DNA from: Megachile rotundata
Taxonomy: Eukaryota > Arthropoda > Insecta > Hymenoptera > Megachilidae
NCBI RefSeq assembly: GCF_050947335.1
Contig: NW_027473348.1
Location: 756,501-820,500 of the forward strand
Direction of reading: 5' to 3'
DNA length: 64,000 bases
In this document: positions 50,063 through 62,063 of the stretch, piece after piece
Layout: every line of letters begins with the position of its first letter
Position numbering within the stretch: the stretch's first letter is position 1
The notes under the pieces: model-generated
What the model was told of the DNA's origin: nothing
The model's database searches: none
Seen by the model: the letters and a program-made list of their open reading frames with translations, nothing else
Program-made: the position numbers and the translations under genes

Positions 50063-53000
50063 GGTCGTGATTGTGCGATCGTGATTGTGTGATCGTGATT
50101 GTGTGATCGCAATTGTGGGATTGTGACTTTGTGATTGTGTGATTGTGATTGTGATTGTGGCAGTGTGATTGTGTGATTGTGGTTGTGTGATTGTGATTGT
50201 GTGACTGTGATTGTGTGATTGTGATTGTGGGATTGTGATTGTGTGATTGTGTGATCGTGATTGTGTGATAGTGATTGTGTGATAGTGATTGTGTGATCGT
50301 GATTGTGTGATCGTGATTGTGTGATCGTGATTGTGTGATCATGATTGTGTGATTGTGTTATTGTGATTGTGTGATTCTGATTGTGTGATTGTGATTGTGT
50401 GATCGTGACTGTGTGATCGTGATTGTGTGATCGTGATTGTGGGATTGTGACTGTGTGATTGTGTGATCGTGATTGTGATTGTGTTATTGTGATTGTGTGA
50501 TTGTGATTGCGTGATTGTGATTGTGCGATCGTCCCTGTGTGATCGTGATTGTGTGATCGTGATTGTGCGATTGTGATTGTGATTGTGTGACTGTGTGATT
50601 GTGACTGTGTGACTGTGTGATTGTGATTGTGTGATCGTGATTGTGTGGTCGTGATTGTGTGATTGTGTGATTGTGATTGTGTGATTGTGATTGTGTGATT
50701 GTGATTGTGTGATTGTGATTGTGTGATTGTGATTGTGTGATTGTGATTGTGTGATTGTGATTGTGTGATTGTGATTGTGTGATTGTGATTGTGATTGTGA
50801 TTGTGTGACTGTGATTGTGTGACTGTGATTGTGTGACTGTGATTGTGTGACTGTGATTGTGTGACTGTGATTGTGTGACTGTGATTGTGGGATTGTGACT
50901 GTGTGATCGTGATTGTGTGATCGTGATTGTGGGATTGTGATTATGGGATTGTGACTGTGTGATTGAGTGATTGTGATTGTGTGATCGTGATTGTGTGATC
51001 GTGATTGTGCGATCGCGATTGTGTGATCGTGATTGTGTGATTGTGATTGTGGGATTGTGATTGCGTGATTGTACTGTGATTGCGTGATTGTGATTGCGTG
51101 ATTGTAATTGCGTGATTGTGGTTGCGTGATTGTGATTACGTGATGGTGATTGTGTGATGGTGATTGTGTGATTGTGATTGTGATTGTGCGATTGTGATTG
51201 TGTGATTGTGATTGTGTGATTGTGATTGTGTGATTGTGATTGTGTGATTGTGACTGTGTGATTGTGATTGCGTGATTGTAATTGCGTGATTGTGGTTGCG
51301 TGATTGTGATTACGTGATGGTGATTGTGTGATGGTGATTGTGTGATTGTGATTGTGATTGTGATTGTGCGATTGTGATTGTGCGATTGTGTTTGTGATTG
51401 TGATTGTGATTGTGTGATTGTGTGATTGTGATTGTGTGATTGTGATTGTGTGACTGTGATTGTGTGACTGTGATTGTGGGATTGTGATTGTGATTGTGTG
51501 ACTGTGGTTGTGTGGTTGTGATTGTGGGATTGTGATTGTGTGATTGTGTGATCGTGACTGTGCGATCGTGATTGTGTGATCGTGATTGTGTGATCGTGAT
51601 TGTGTGATCGTGATTGTGTGATTGTGATTGTGATTGTGTGACTGTGTGATTGTGATTGTGTGATCGTGATTGCGTGATCGTGATTGTGTGATCGTTATTG
51701 TGTGATTGTGTTATTGTGATTGTGTGATTATGATTATGTGATTGAGTGATTGTGATTGTGTGATTGTGATTGTGTGACTGTGATTGTGTGATTGTGATTG
51801 TGGGATTGTGATTGCGATTGTGTGATTGTGATTGTGTGAGTGTGATTGTGTGATTGTGATTGTGTGAGTGTGATTGTGTGATTGTGTGATTGTGATTGTG
51901 TGATTGTGATTGTGTGGTCGTGATTGTGTGATCGTGATTGTGTGATGGTGATTGTGTGATTGTGTGATTGTGATTGTGTTATTGTGATTTTGTGATTGTG
52001 ATTGTGTGATTGTGATTGTGTGATAGTGACTGTGTGATCGTGATTGTGTGATCGTGATTGTGTGATCGTGATTGTGTTTGTGATTGTGTGATTGTGACTG
52101 TGGGATTGTGATTGTGTGTTGGTGGTTGTGTGGTCGTGATTGTGTGATTGTGATTGTGTGATTCTGATTGTGTGCTCGTGATTGTGTGATCGTGATTGTG
52201 GGTTTGTGACTATATGATTGTGTGATTGTGATTGTGTGATTGTGATTGTGTGATTGTGATTGTGTGATTGTGATTGTGTGACTGTGATTGTGTGACTGTG
52301 ATTGTGGGATTGTGACTGTGTGATCGTGATTGTGTGATCGTTATTGTGGGATTGTGATTATGGGATTGTGACTGTGTGATTGAGTGATTGTGATTGTGTG
52401 ATTGTGATTGTGTGACTGTGATTGTGTTATTGTGATTTTGTGATTGTGATTGTGTGACTGTGATTGTGTGACTGTGATTGTGTGTCTGTGATTGTGTCAT
52501 TGTGATTGTGTGATTGTGACTCTGTGACTGTGATTGTGATATTGTGATTGTGTTATTCTGATTGTGTGGTTGTGATTGTGTGATCGTGACTGTGTGATCG
52601 TAATTGTGTGATCGTGATTGTGGGATTGTGACTGTGTGATCGTGATTGTGTGATCGTGATTGTGCGATTGTGACTGTGTGATTGTGTGATTGTGTGACTG
52701 TGCGACTGTGTGACTGTGTGATTGTGATTGTGTGATCGTGATTGTGTGACTGTAGTTGTGGGAGTGTGATTGTGTGATTGTGTGATCGTGACTGTGCGAT
52801 CGTGATTGTGTGATCGTGATTGTGATTGTGTGATTGTGATTGTGTGATTGTGATTGTGTGATTGTGATTGTGTGATTGTGATTGTGTGATTGTGATTGTG
52901 TGATTGTGTGATTGTGATTGTGTGATTGTGATTGTGATTGTGATTGTGATTGTGATTGTGATTGTGATTGTGATTGTGATTGTGATTGTGATTGTGTGAC

Positions 53001-53384
53001 TGTGTGATTGTGATTGTGTGATCGTGATTGTGTGATCGTGATTTTGTGATCGTGATTGTGCGATTGTGACTGTGTGTTTGTGTGATTGTGATTGTGTGAT
53101 TGTGATTGTGATTGTGTGACTATGTGATTGTGATTGTGTGATCGTGATTGTGTGGTCGTGATTGTGTGATTGTGCTATTTTGATTGTGCTATTGTGATTG
53201 TGTGATTGTGATTGTGTGATTGTGATTGTGTGATTGTGATTGTGTGATTGTGATTGTGTGATTGTGATTGTGTGATTGTGATTGTGTGATTGTGATTGTG
53301 TGATTGTGATTGTGTGATTGTGATTGTGTGATTGTGATTGTGTGATTGTGATTGTGTGATTGTGATTGTGTGATTGTGATTGTG
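50063..53384. repeat. 3.3-kb section (copy 2; first half of the 6.4-kb tandem duplication)
   Basis: Counterpart of 27334-30655 at offset 22,729: cgcaattg 50108, tactg 51072, ctatatg 52210, 6-mer run and ctatttt 53175. The same sequence starts again at 56435. Confidence 0.92.
52924..52996. repeat. run of the 6-bp module (12 units)
   Basis: Counterpart of 30195-30266. Confidence 0.9.
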
Positions 53385-53389
53385 TCATT

Positions 53390-53470
53390 CTCATTGTGTG
53401 ATTGTGTGATTGTGTGATTGTGTGATTGTGTGATTGTGTGATTGTGTGATTGTGTGATTGTGTGATTGTG
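53390..53470. repeat. run of the 8-bp module
   Basis: attgtgtg run after tcattctcat, about 10 units. Confidence 0.88.
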
Positions 53471-54167
53471 ATTGTGTGATTGTGATTGTGTGATTGTGAT
53501 TGTGTGACTGTGATTGTGTGATTGTGATTGTGTGATTGTGATTGTGTGATTGTGATTGTGTGATTGTGATTGTGTGATCGTGACTGTGTGATCGTGACTG
53601 TGTGGTCGTGTGTGTGTGATCGTGATTGTGGGTTTGTGACTGTGTGATTGTGTGATTGTGATTGTGTGACTGTGATTGTGTGACTGTGATTGTGTGACTG
53701 TGATTGTGTGACTGTGATTGTGGGATTGTGACTGTGTGATCGTGATTGTGTGATCGTGATCGTGGGATTGTGATTGTGGGATTGTGACCGTGTGATGGTG
53801 TGATTGCGATGGTGTGATTGTGATTGTGTGATCGTGATTGTGGGATCGTGATTCTGTGATCGTGATTGTGTGATCGTGATTGTGTGATCGCGATTGTGTG
53901 ATCGTGATTGTGTGGTCGTGATTGTGTGATTGTAATTGTGTGATCCTGTTTGTGTGATCGTGATTGTGATTGAGATTGTGTGATTGTGATTGTGTGACTG
54001 TGATTGTGTGACTGTGATTGTGTGATCGTGATTGTGTGATCGTGATTGTGTGATCGTGATTGTGTGATCGTGATTGTGTGATCGTGATTGTGTGATCGTG
54101 ATTGTGTGATCGTGAATGTGTGATCGTGAATGTGTGATCGTGATTGTGTGATTGTGTTATTGTGATT

Positions 54168-54461
54168 GCGCGATTGTGATTGCGCGATTGTGATTGCGCG
54201 ATTGTGATTGCGCGATTTTGATTGCGCGATTGTGATTGCGCGATTGTGATTGCGCGATTGTGATTGCGCGATTGTGATTGCGCGATTGTGATTGCGCGAT
54301 TGTGATTGCGCGATTGTGATTGCGCGATTGTGATTGCGCGATTGTGATTGCGCGAGTGTGATTGCGCGAGTGTGATTGCGCGATTGTGATTGCGCGATTG
54401 TGATTGCGCGATTGTGATTGCGCGATTGTGATTGCGCGATTGTGATTGCGCGATTGTGATT
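54168..54461. repeat. gcgcg-type array, 21 units
   Basis: gcgcg from 54168 to 54448, with gattttg near the left edge and a gcgcgagtg pair. Confidence 0.93.
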
Positions 54462-54489
54462 GTGTGATTGTGTGATTGTGTGATCGTGA

Positions 54490-54675
54490 TTGTGCGATCG
54501 TGTTTGTGCGATCGTGATTGTGCGATCGTGATTGTGCGATCGTGATTGTGCGATCGTGATTGTGCGATCGTGATTGTGCGATCGTGATTGTGCGATCGTG
54601 ATTGTGCGATCGTGATTGTGCGACCGTGATTGTGCGACCGTGATTGTGCGATCGTGATTGTGCGATCGTGATTGT
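54490..54675. repeat. gcgatcg-type 14-mer array
   Basis: Counterpart of 31760-31945, with two cgaccg units. Confidence 0.9.
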
Positions 54676-54899
54676 GTGATCGTGATTGTGTGATTGTGAT
54701 TGTGATTGTGTGACTGTGTGATTGTGATTGTGTGATCGTGATTGTGTGATCGTGATTGTGTGGTCGTGATTGTGTGATTGTGCTATTTTGATTGTGCTAT
54801 TGTGATTGTGTGATTGTGATTGTGTGATTGTGATTGTGTGATTGTGATTGTGTGATTGTGATTGTGTGATTGTGATTGTGTGATTGTGATTGTGTCATT

Positions 54900-54984
54900 C
54901 TCATTGTGTGATTGTGTGATTGTGTGATTGTGTGATTGTGTGATTGTGTGACTGTGTGATTGTGTGATTGTGTGATTGTGTGAT
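54900..54984. repeat. run of the 8-bp module with a gactg unit
   Basis: Counterpart of 32172-32258. Confidence 0.87.
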
Positions 54985-55509
54985 TGTGATTGTGTGATTG
55001 TGATTGTGTGATTGTGATTGTGTGACTGTGATTGTGTGATTGTGATTGTGTGATTGTGATTGTGTGATTGTGATTGTGTGACTGTGATTGTGGGATTGTG
55101 ACTGTGTGATCGTGATTGTGTGATCGTGATTGTGGGATTGTGATTGTGGGATTGTGACTGTGTGATGGTGTGATTGCGATGGTGTGATTGTGATTGTGTG
55201 ATCGTGATTGTGGGATCGTGATTCTGTGATCGTGATTGTGTGATCGTGATTGTGTGATCGCGATTGTGTGATCGTGATTGTGTGGTCGTGATTGTGTGAT
55301 TGTAATTGTGTGATCCTGTTTGTGTGATCGTGATTGTGATTGAGATTGTGTGATTGTGATTGTGTGACTGTGATTGTGTGACTGTGATTGTGTGATTGTG
55401 ATTGTGTGACTGTGATTGTGTGATCGTGATTGTGTGATCGTGATTGTGTGATCGTGAATGTGTGATCGTGAATGTGTGATCGTGATTGTGTGATTGTGTT
55501 ATTGTGATT

Positions 55510-55677
55510 GCGCGATTGTGATTGCGCGATTGTGATTGCGCGATTTTGATTGCGCGATTGTGATTGCGCGATTGTGATTGCGCGATTGTGATTGCGCGAT
55601 TGTGATTGCGCGATTGTGATTGCGCGATTGTGATTGCGCGATTGTGATTGCGCGATTGTGATTGCGCGATTGTGATT
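55510..55677. repeat. gcgcg-type array, 12 units
   Basis: gcgcg from 55510 to 55664; third unit gattttg. Confidence 0.92.
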
Positions 55678-56164
55678 GTGTGATTGTGTGATTGTGTGAT
55701 CGTGATTGTGCGATCGTGTTTGTGTGATCGTGATTGTGTGATTGTGATTGTGTGATTGTGATTGTGTGATTGTGATTGTGTGACTGTGATTGTGGGATTG
55801 TGATTGCGTGATTGTACTGTGATTGCGTGATTGTGATTGCGTGATTGTAATTGCGTGATTGTGGTTGCGTGATTGTGATTACGTGATGGTGATTGTGTGA
55901 TGGTGATTGTGTGATTGTGATTGTGATTGTGATTGTGCGATTGTGATTGTGCGATTGTGATTGTGCGATTGTGTTTGTGATTGTGATTGTGATTGTGATT
56001 GTGTGACTGTGTGATTGTGATTGTGTGATCGTGATTGCGTGATCGTGATTGTGTGATCGTTATTGTGTGATTGTGTTATTGTGATTGTGTGATTGTGATT
56101 GTGTGATTGTGATTGTGTGATTGAGTGATTGTGATTGTGTGATTGTGATTGTGTGACTGTGATT

Positions 56165-56434
56165 GTGTGATTGTGATTGTGTGATTGTGATTGTGTGATT
56201 GTGATTGTGTGATTGTGATTGTGTGATTGTGATTGTGTGATTGTGATTGTGTGATTGTGATTGTGTGATTGTGATTGTGTGATTGTGATTGTGTGATTGT
56301 GATTGTGTGATTGTGATTGTGTGATTGTGATTGTGTGATTGTGATTGTGTGATTGTGATTGTGTGATTGTGATTGTGTGATTGTGATTGTGTGATTGTGA
56401 TTGTGTGATTGTGATTGTGTGATTGTGATTGTGT
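56165..56434. repeat. canonical array at the 6.4-kb duplication junction (about 19 units)
   Basis: Uniform canonical units joining a truncated tcattctcat cassette to a new copy of the 3.3-kb section (ggtcg 56435). It replaces the 132-unit array that precedes the first copy. Confidence 0.88.
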
Positions 56435-59400
56435 GGTCGTGATTGTGCGATCGTGATTGTGTGATCGTGATTGTGTGATCGCAATTGTGGGATTGTGACT
56501 TTGTGATTGTGTGATTGTGATTGTGATTGTGGCAGTGTGATTGTGTGATTGTGGTTGTGTGATTGTGATTGTGTGACTGTGATTGTGTGATTGTGATTGT
56601 GGGATTGTGATTGTGTGATTGTGTGATCGTGATTGTGTGATAGTGATTGTGTGATAGTGATTGTGTGATCGTGATTGTGTGATCGTGATTGTGTGATCGT
56701 GATTGTGTGATCATGATTGTGTGATTGTGTTATTGTGATTGTGTGATTCTGATTGTGTGATTGTGATTGTGTGATCGTGACTGTGTGATCGTGATTGTGT
56801 GATCGTGATTGTGGGATTGTGACTGTGTGATTGTGTGATCGTGATTGTGATTGTGTTATTGTGATTGTGTGATTGTGATTGCGTGATTGTGATTGTGCGA
56901 TCGTCCCTGTGTGATCGTGATTGTGTGATCGTGATTGTGCGATTGTGATTGTGATTGTGTGACTGTGTGATTGTGACTGTGTGACTGTGTGATTGTGATT
57001 GTGTGATCGTGATTGTGTGGTCGTGATTGTGTGATTGTGTGATTGTGATTGTGTGATTGTGATTGTGTGATTGTGATTGTGTGATTGTGATTGTGTGATT
57101 GTGATTGTGTGATTGTGATTGTGTGATTGTGATTGTGTGATTGTGATTGTGTGATTGTGATTGTGTGATTGTGATTGTGATTGTGATTGTGTGACTGTGA
57201 TTGTGTGACTGTGATTGTGTGACTGTGATTGTGTGACTGTGATTGTGTGACTGTGATTGTGTGACTGTGATTGTGGGATTGTGACTGTGTGATCGTGATT
57301 GTGTGATCGTGATTGTGGGATTGTGATTATGGGATTGTGACTGTGTGATTGAGTGATTGTGATTGTGTGATCGTGATTGTGTGATCGTGATTGTGCGATC
57401 GCGATTGTGTGATCGTGATTGTGTGATTGTGATTGTGGGATTGTGATTGCGTGATTGTACTGTGATTGCGTGATTGTGATTGCGTGATTGTAATTGCGTG
57501 ATTGTGGTTGCGTGATTGTGATTACGTGATGGTGATTGTGTGATGGTGATTGTGTGATTGTGATTGTGATTGTGCGATTGTGATTGTGTGATTGTGATTG
57601 TGTGATTGTGATTGTGTGATTGTGATTGTGTGATTGTGACTGTGTGATTGTGATTGCGTGATTGTAATTGCGTGATTGTGGTTGCGTGATTGTGATTACG
57701 TGATGGTGATTGTGTGATGGTGATTGTGTGATTGTGATTGTGATTGTGATTGTGCGATTGTGATTGTGCGATTGTGTTTGTGATTGTGATTGTGATTGTG
57801 TGATTGTGTGATTGTGATTGTGTGATTGTGATTGTGTGACTGTGATTGTGTGACTGTGATTGTGGGATTGTGATTGTGATTGTGTGACTGTGGTTGTGTG
57901 GTTGTGATTGTGGGATTGTGATTGTGTGATTGTGTGATCGTGACTGTGCGATCGTGATTGTGTGATCGTGATTGTGTGATCGTGATTGTGTGATCGTGAT
58001 TGTGTGATTGTGATTGTGATTGTGTGACTGTGTGATTGTGATTGTGTGATCGTGATTGCGTGATCGTGATTGTGTGATCGTTATTGTGTGATTGTGTTAT
58101 TGTGATTGTGTGATTATGATTATGTGATTGAGTGATTGTGATTGTGTGATTGTGATTGTGTGACTGTGATTGTGTGATTGTGATTGTGGGATTGTGATTG
58201 CGATTGTGTGATTGTGATTGTGTGAGTGTGATTGTGTGATTGTGATTGTGTGAGTGTGATTGTGTGATTGTGTGATTGTGATTGTGTGATTGTGATTGTG
58301 TGGTCGTGATTGTGTGATCGTGATTGTGTGATGGTGATTGTGTGATTGTGTGATTGTGATTGTGTTATTGTGATTTTGTGATTGTGATTGTGTGATTGTG
58401 ATTGTGTGATAGTGACTGTGTGATCGTGATTGTGTGATCGTGATTGTGTGATCGTGATTGTGTTTGTGATTGTGTGATTGTGACTGTGGGATTGTGATTG
58501 TGTGTTGGTGGTTGTGTGGTCGTGATTGTGTGATTGTGATTGTGTGATTCTGATTGTGTGCTCGTGATTGTGTGATCGTGATTGTGGGTTTGTGACTATA
58601 TGATTGTGTGATTGTGATTGTGTGATTGTGATTGTGTGATTGTGATTGTGTGATTGTGATTGTGTGACTGTGATTGTGTGACTGTGATTGTGGGATTGTG
58701 ACTGTGTGATCGTGATTGTGTGATCGTTATTGTGGGATTGTGATTATGGGATTGTGACTGTGTGATTGAGTGATTGTGATTGTGTGATTGTGATTGTGTG
58801 ACTGTGATTGTGTTATTGTGATTTTGTGATTGTGATTGTGTGACTGTGATTGTGTGACTGTGATTGTGTGTCTGTGATTGTGTCATTGTGATTGTGTGAT
58901 TGTGACTCTGTGACTGTGATTGTGATATTGTGATTGTGTTATTCTGATTGTGTGGTTGTGATTGTGTGATCGTGACTGTGTGATCGTAATTGTGTGATCG
59001 TGATTGTGGGATTGTGACTGTGTGATCGTGATTGTGTGATCGTGATTGTGCGATTGTGACTGTGTGATTGTGTGATTGTGTGACTGTGCGACTGTGTGAC
59101 TGTGTGATTGTGATTGTGTGATCGTGATTGTGTGACTGTAGTTGTGGGAGTGTGATTGTGTGATTGTGTGATCGTGACTGTGCGATCGTGATTGTGTGAT
59201 CGTGATTGTGATTGTGTGATTGTGATTGTGTGATTGTGATTGTGTGATTGTGATTGTGTGATTGTGATTGTGTGATTGTGATTGTGTGATTGTGTGATTG
59301 TGATTGTGTGATTGTGATTGTGATTGTGATTGTGATTGTGATTGTGATTGTGATTGTGATTGTGATTGTGATTGTGATTGTGTGACTGTGTGATTGTGAT

Positions 59401-59770
59401 TGTGTGATCGTGATTGTGTGATCGTGATTTTGTGATCGTGATTGTGCGATTGTGACTGTGTGTTTGTGTGATTGTGATTGTGTGATTGTGATTGTGATTG
59501 TGTGACTATGTGATTGTGATTGTGTGATCGTGATTGTGTGGTCGTGATTGTGTGATTGTGCTATTTTGATTGTGCTATTGTGATTGTGTGATTGTGATTG
59601 TGTGATTGTGATTGTGTGATTGTGATTGTGTGATTGTGATTGTGTGATTGTGATTGTGTGATTGTGATTGTGTGATTGTGATTGTGTGATTGTGATTGTG
59701 TGATTGTGATTGTGTGATTGTGATTGTGTGATTGTGATTGTGTGATTGTGATTGTGTGATTGTGATTGTG
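56435..59770. repeat. 3.3-kb section, second tandem copy
   Basis: Same landmarks as 50063: cgcaattg 56480, tactg 57458, ctatatg 58596, ctatttt 59561. The offset is 6,372 up to the short canonical array near 57020-57180 and 6,386 after it, so exactly one 14-mer was gained or lost there. Confidence 0.93.
59310..59382. repeat. run of the 6-bp module (12 units)
   Basis: Counterpart of 52924-52996. Confidence 0.9.
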
Positions 59771-59775
59771 TCATT

Positions 59776-59856
59776 CTCATTGTGTGATTGTGTGATTGTG
59801 TGATTGTGTGATTGTGTGATTGTGTGATTGTGTGATTGTGTGATTGTGTGATTGTG
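59776..59856. repeat. run of the 8-bp module
   Basis: Counterpart of 53390-53470. Confidence 0.88.
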
Positions 59857-60553
59857 ATTGTGTGATTGTGATTGTGTGATTGTGATTGTGTGACTGTGAT
59901 TGTGTGATTGTGATTGTGTGATTGTGATTGTGTGATTGTGATTGTGTGATTGTGATTGTGTGATCGTGACTGTGTGATCGTGACTGTGTGGTCGTGTGTG
60001 TGTGATCGTGATTGTGGGTTTGTGACTGTGTGATTGTGTGATTGTGATTGTGTGACTGTGATTGTGTGACTGTGATTGTGTGACTGTGATTGTGTGACTG
60101 TGATTGTGGGATTGTGACTGTGTGATCGTGATTGTGTGATCGTGATCGTGGGATTGTGATTGTGGGATTGTGACCGTGTGATGGTGTGATTGCGATGGTG
60201 TGATTGTGATTGTGTGATCGTGATTGTGGGATCGTGATTCTGTGATCGTGATTGTGTGATCGTGATTGTGTGATCGCGATTGTGTGATCGTGATTGTGTG
60301 GTCGTGATTGTGTGATTGTAATTGTGTGATCCTGTTTGTGTGATCGTGATTGTGATTGAGATTGTGTGATTGTGATTGTGTGACTGTGATTGTGTGACTG
60401 TGATTGTGTGATCGTGATTGTGTGATCGTGATTGTGTGATCGTGATTGTGTGATCGTGATTGTGTGATCGTGATTGTGTGATCGTGATTGTGTGATCGTG
60501 AATGTGTGATCGTGAATGTGTGATCGTGATTGTGTGATTGTGTTATTGTGATT

Positions 60554-60847
60554 GCGCGATTGTGATTGCGCGATTGTGATTGCGCGATTGTGATTGCGCG
60601 ATTTTGATTGCGCGATTGTGATTGCGCGATTGTGATTGCGCGATTGTGATTGCGCGATTGTGATTGCGCGATTGTGATTGCGCGATTGTGATTGCGCGAT
60701 TGTGATTGCGCGATTGTGATTGCGCGATTGTGATTGCGCGAGTGTGATTGCGCGAGTGTGATTGCGCGATTGTGATTGCGCGATTGTGATTGCGCGATTG
60801 TGATTGCGCGATTGTGATTGCGCGATTGTGATTGCGCGATTGTGATT
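60554..60847. repeat. gcgcg-type array, 21 units
   Basis: gcgcg from 60554 to 60834, the same unit number as 54168. Confidence 0.93.
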
Positions 60848-60889
60848 GTGTGATTGTGTGATTGTGTGATCGTGATTGTGCGATCGTGT

Positions 60890-61070
60890 TTGTGCGATCG
60901 TGATTGTGCGATCGTGATTGTGCGATCGTGATTGTGCGATCGTGATTGTGCGATCGTGATTGTGCGATCGTGATTGTGCGATCGTGATTGTGCGATCGTG
61001 ATTGTGCGACCGTGATTGTGCGACCGTGATTGTGCGATCGTGATTGTGCGATCGTGATTGTGTGATCGTG
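60890..61070. repeat. gcgatcg-type 14-mer array
   Basis: Counterpart of 54490-54675, with two cgaccg units. Confidence 0.9.
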
Positions 61071-61285
61071 ATTGTGTGATTGTGATTGTGATTGTGTGAC
61101 TGTGTGATTGTGATTGTGTGATCGTGATTGTGTGATCGTGATTGTGTGGTCGTGATTGTGTGATTGTGCTATTTTGATTGTGCTATTGTGATTGTGTGAT
61201 TGTGATTGTGTGATTGTGATTGTGTGATTGTGATTGTGTGATTGTGATTGTGTGATTGTGATTGTGTGATTGTGATTGTGTCATT

Positions 61286-61370
61286 CTCATTGTGTGATTG
61301 TGTGATTGTGTGATTGTGTGATTGTGTGATTGTGTGACTGTGTGATTGTGTGATTGTGTGATTGTGTGAT
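61286..61370. repeat. run of the 8-bp module with a gactg unit
   Basis: Counterpart of 54900-54984. Confidence 0.87.
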
Positions 61371-61895
61371 TGTGATTGTGTGATTGTGATTGTGTGATTG
61401 TGATTGTGTGACTGTGATTGTGTGATTGTGATTGTGTGATTGTGATTGTGTGATTGTGATTGTGTGACTGTGATTGTGGGATTGTGACTGTGTGATCGTG
61501 ATTGTGTGATCGTGATTGTGGGATTGTGATTGTGGGATTGTGACTGTGTGATGGTGTGATTGCGATGGTGTGATTGTGATTGTGTGATCGTGATTGTGGG
61601 ATCGTGATTCTGTGATCGTGATTGTGTGATCGTGATTGTGTGATCGCGATTGTGTGATCGTGATTGTGTGGTCGTGATTGTGTGATTGTAATTGTGTGAT
61701 CCTGTTTGTGTGATCGTGATTGTGATTGAGATTGTGTGATTGTGATTGTGTGACTGTGATTGTGTGACTGTGATTGTGTGATTGTGATTGTGTGACTGTG
61801 ATTGTGTGATCGTGATTGTGTGATCGTGATTGTGTGATCGTGAATGTGTGATCGTGAATGTGTGATCGTGATTGTGTGATTGTGTTATTGTGATT

Positions 61896-62063
61896 GCGCG
61901 ATTGTGATTGCGCGATTGTGATTGCGCGATTTTGATTGCGCGATTGTGATTGCGCGATTGTGATTGCGCGATTGTGATTGCGCGATTGTGATTGCGCGAT
62001 TGTGATTGCGCGATTGTGATTGCGCGATTGTGATTGCGCGATTGTGATTGCGCGATTGTGATT
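61896..62063. repeat. gcgcg-type array, 12 units
   Basis: gcgcg from 61896 to 62050; third unit gattttg. Confidence 0.92.

Larger units (their letters stand above)
53385..54894. repeat. tcattctcat cassette (1,510 bp)
   Basis: Counterpart of 30656-32167, with gcgcg array, gcgatcg array and ctatttt (54783). Confidence 0.9.
54895..56164. repeat. tcattctcat cassette, truncated at a duplication junction
   Basis: Matches 32168 onward through the gcgcg array, gatcgtgttt and tactg (55815) to a gagtg and gactg unit. At about 56165 it turns into canonical 14-mers instead of the gggatt/ttattg units that follow at 33440 and 62560. This is the breakpoint of the 6.4-kb duplication. Confidence 0.88.
59771..61280. 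repeat. tcattctcat cassette (1,510 bp)
   Basis: Counterpart of 53385-54894 at offset 6,386, with ctatttt at 61169. Confidence 0.9.

Noticed and set aside
6111..58602. TATA-like box at the ctatatg motif (11 copies)
   Set aside because: Only six bases of TATA-like sequence within a repeat, no initiator or downstream gene, and spread by cassette duplication.
1665..59780. Many long minus-strand open reading frames (up to about 1,600 codons) with HNHTITITQSQS-type repeats
   Set aside because: The repeat unit has no stop on the minus strand in any frame. Overlapping frames give the same peptide, frame ends fall on random variant units, starts are chance cat triplets, and there is no non-repeat domain, splice-like structure or promoter. 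They are by-products of the satellite.
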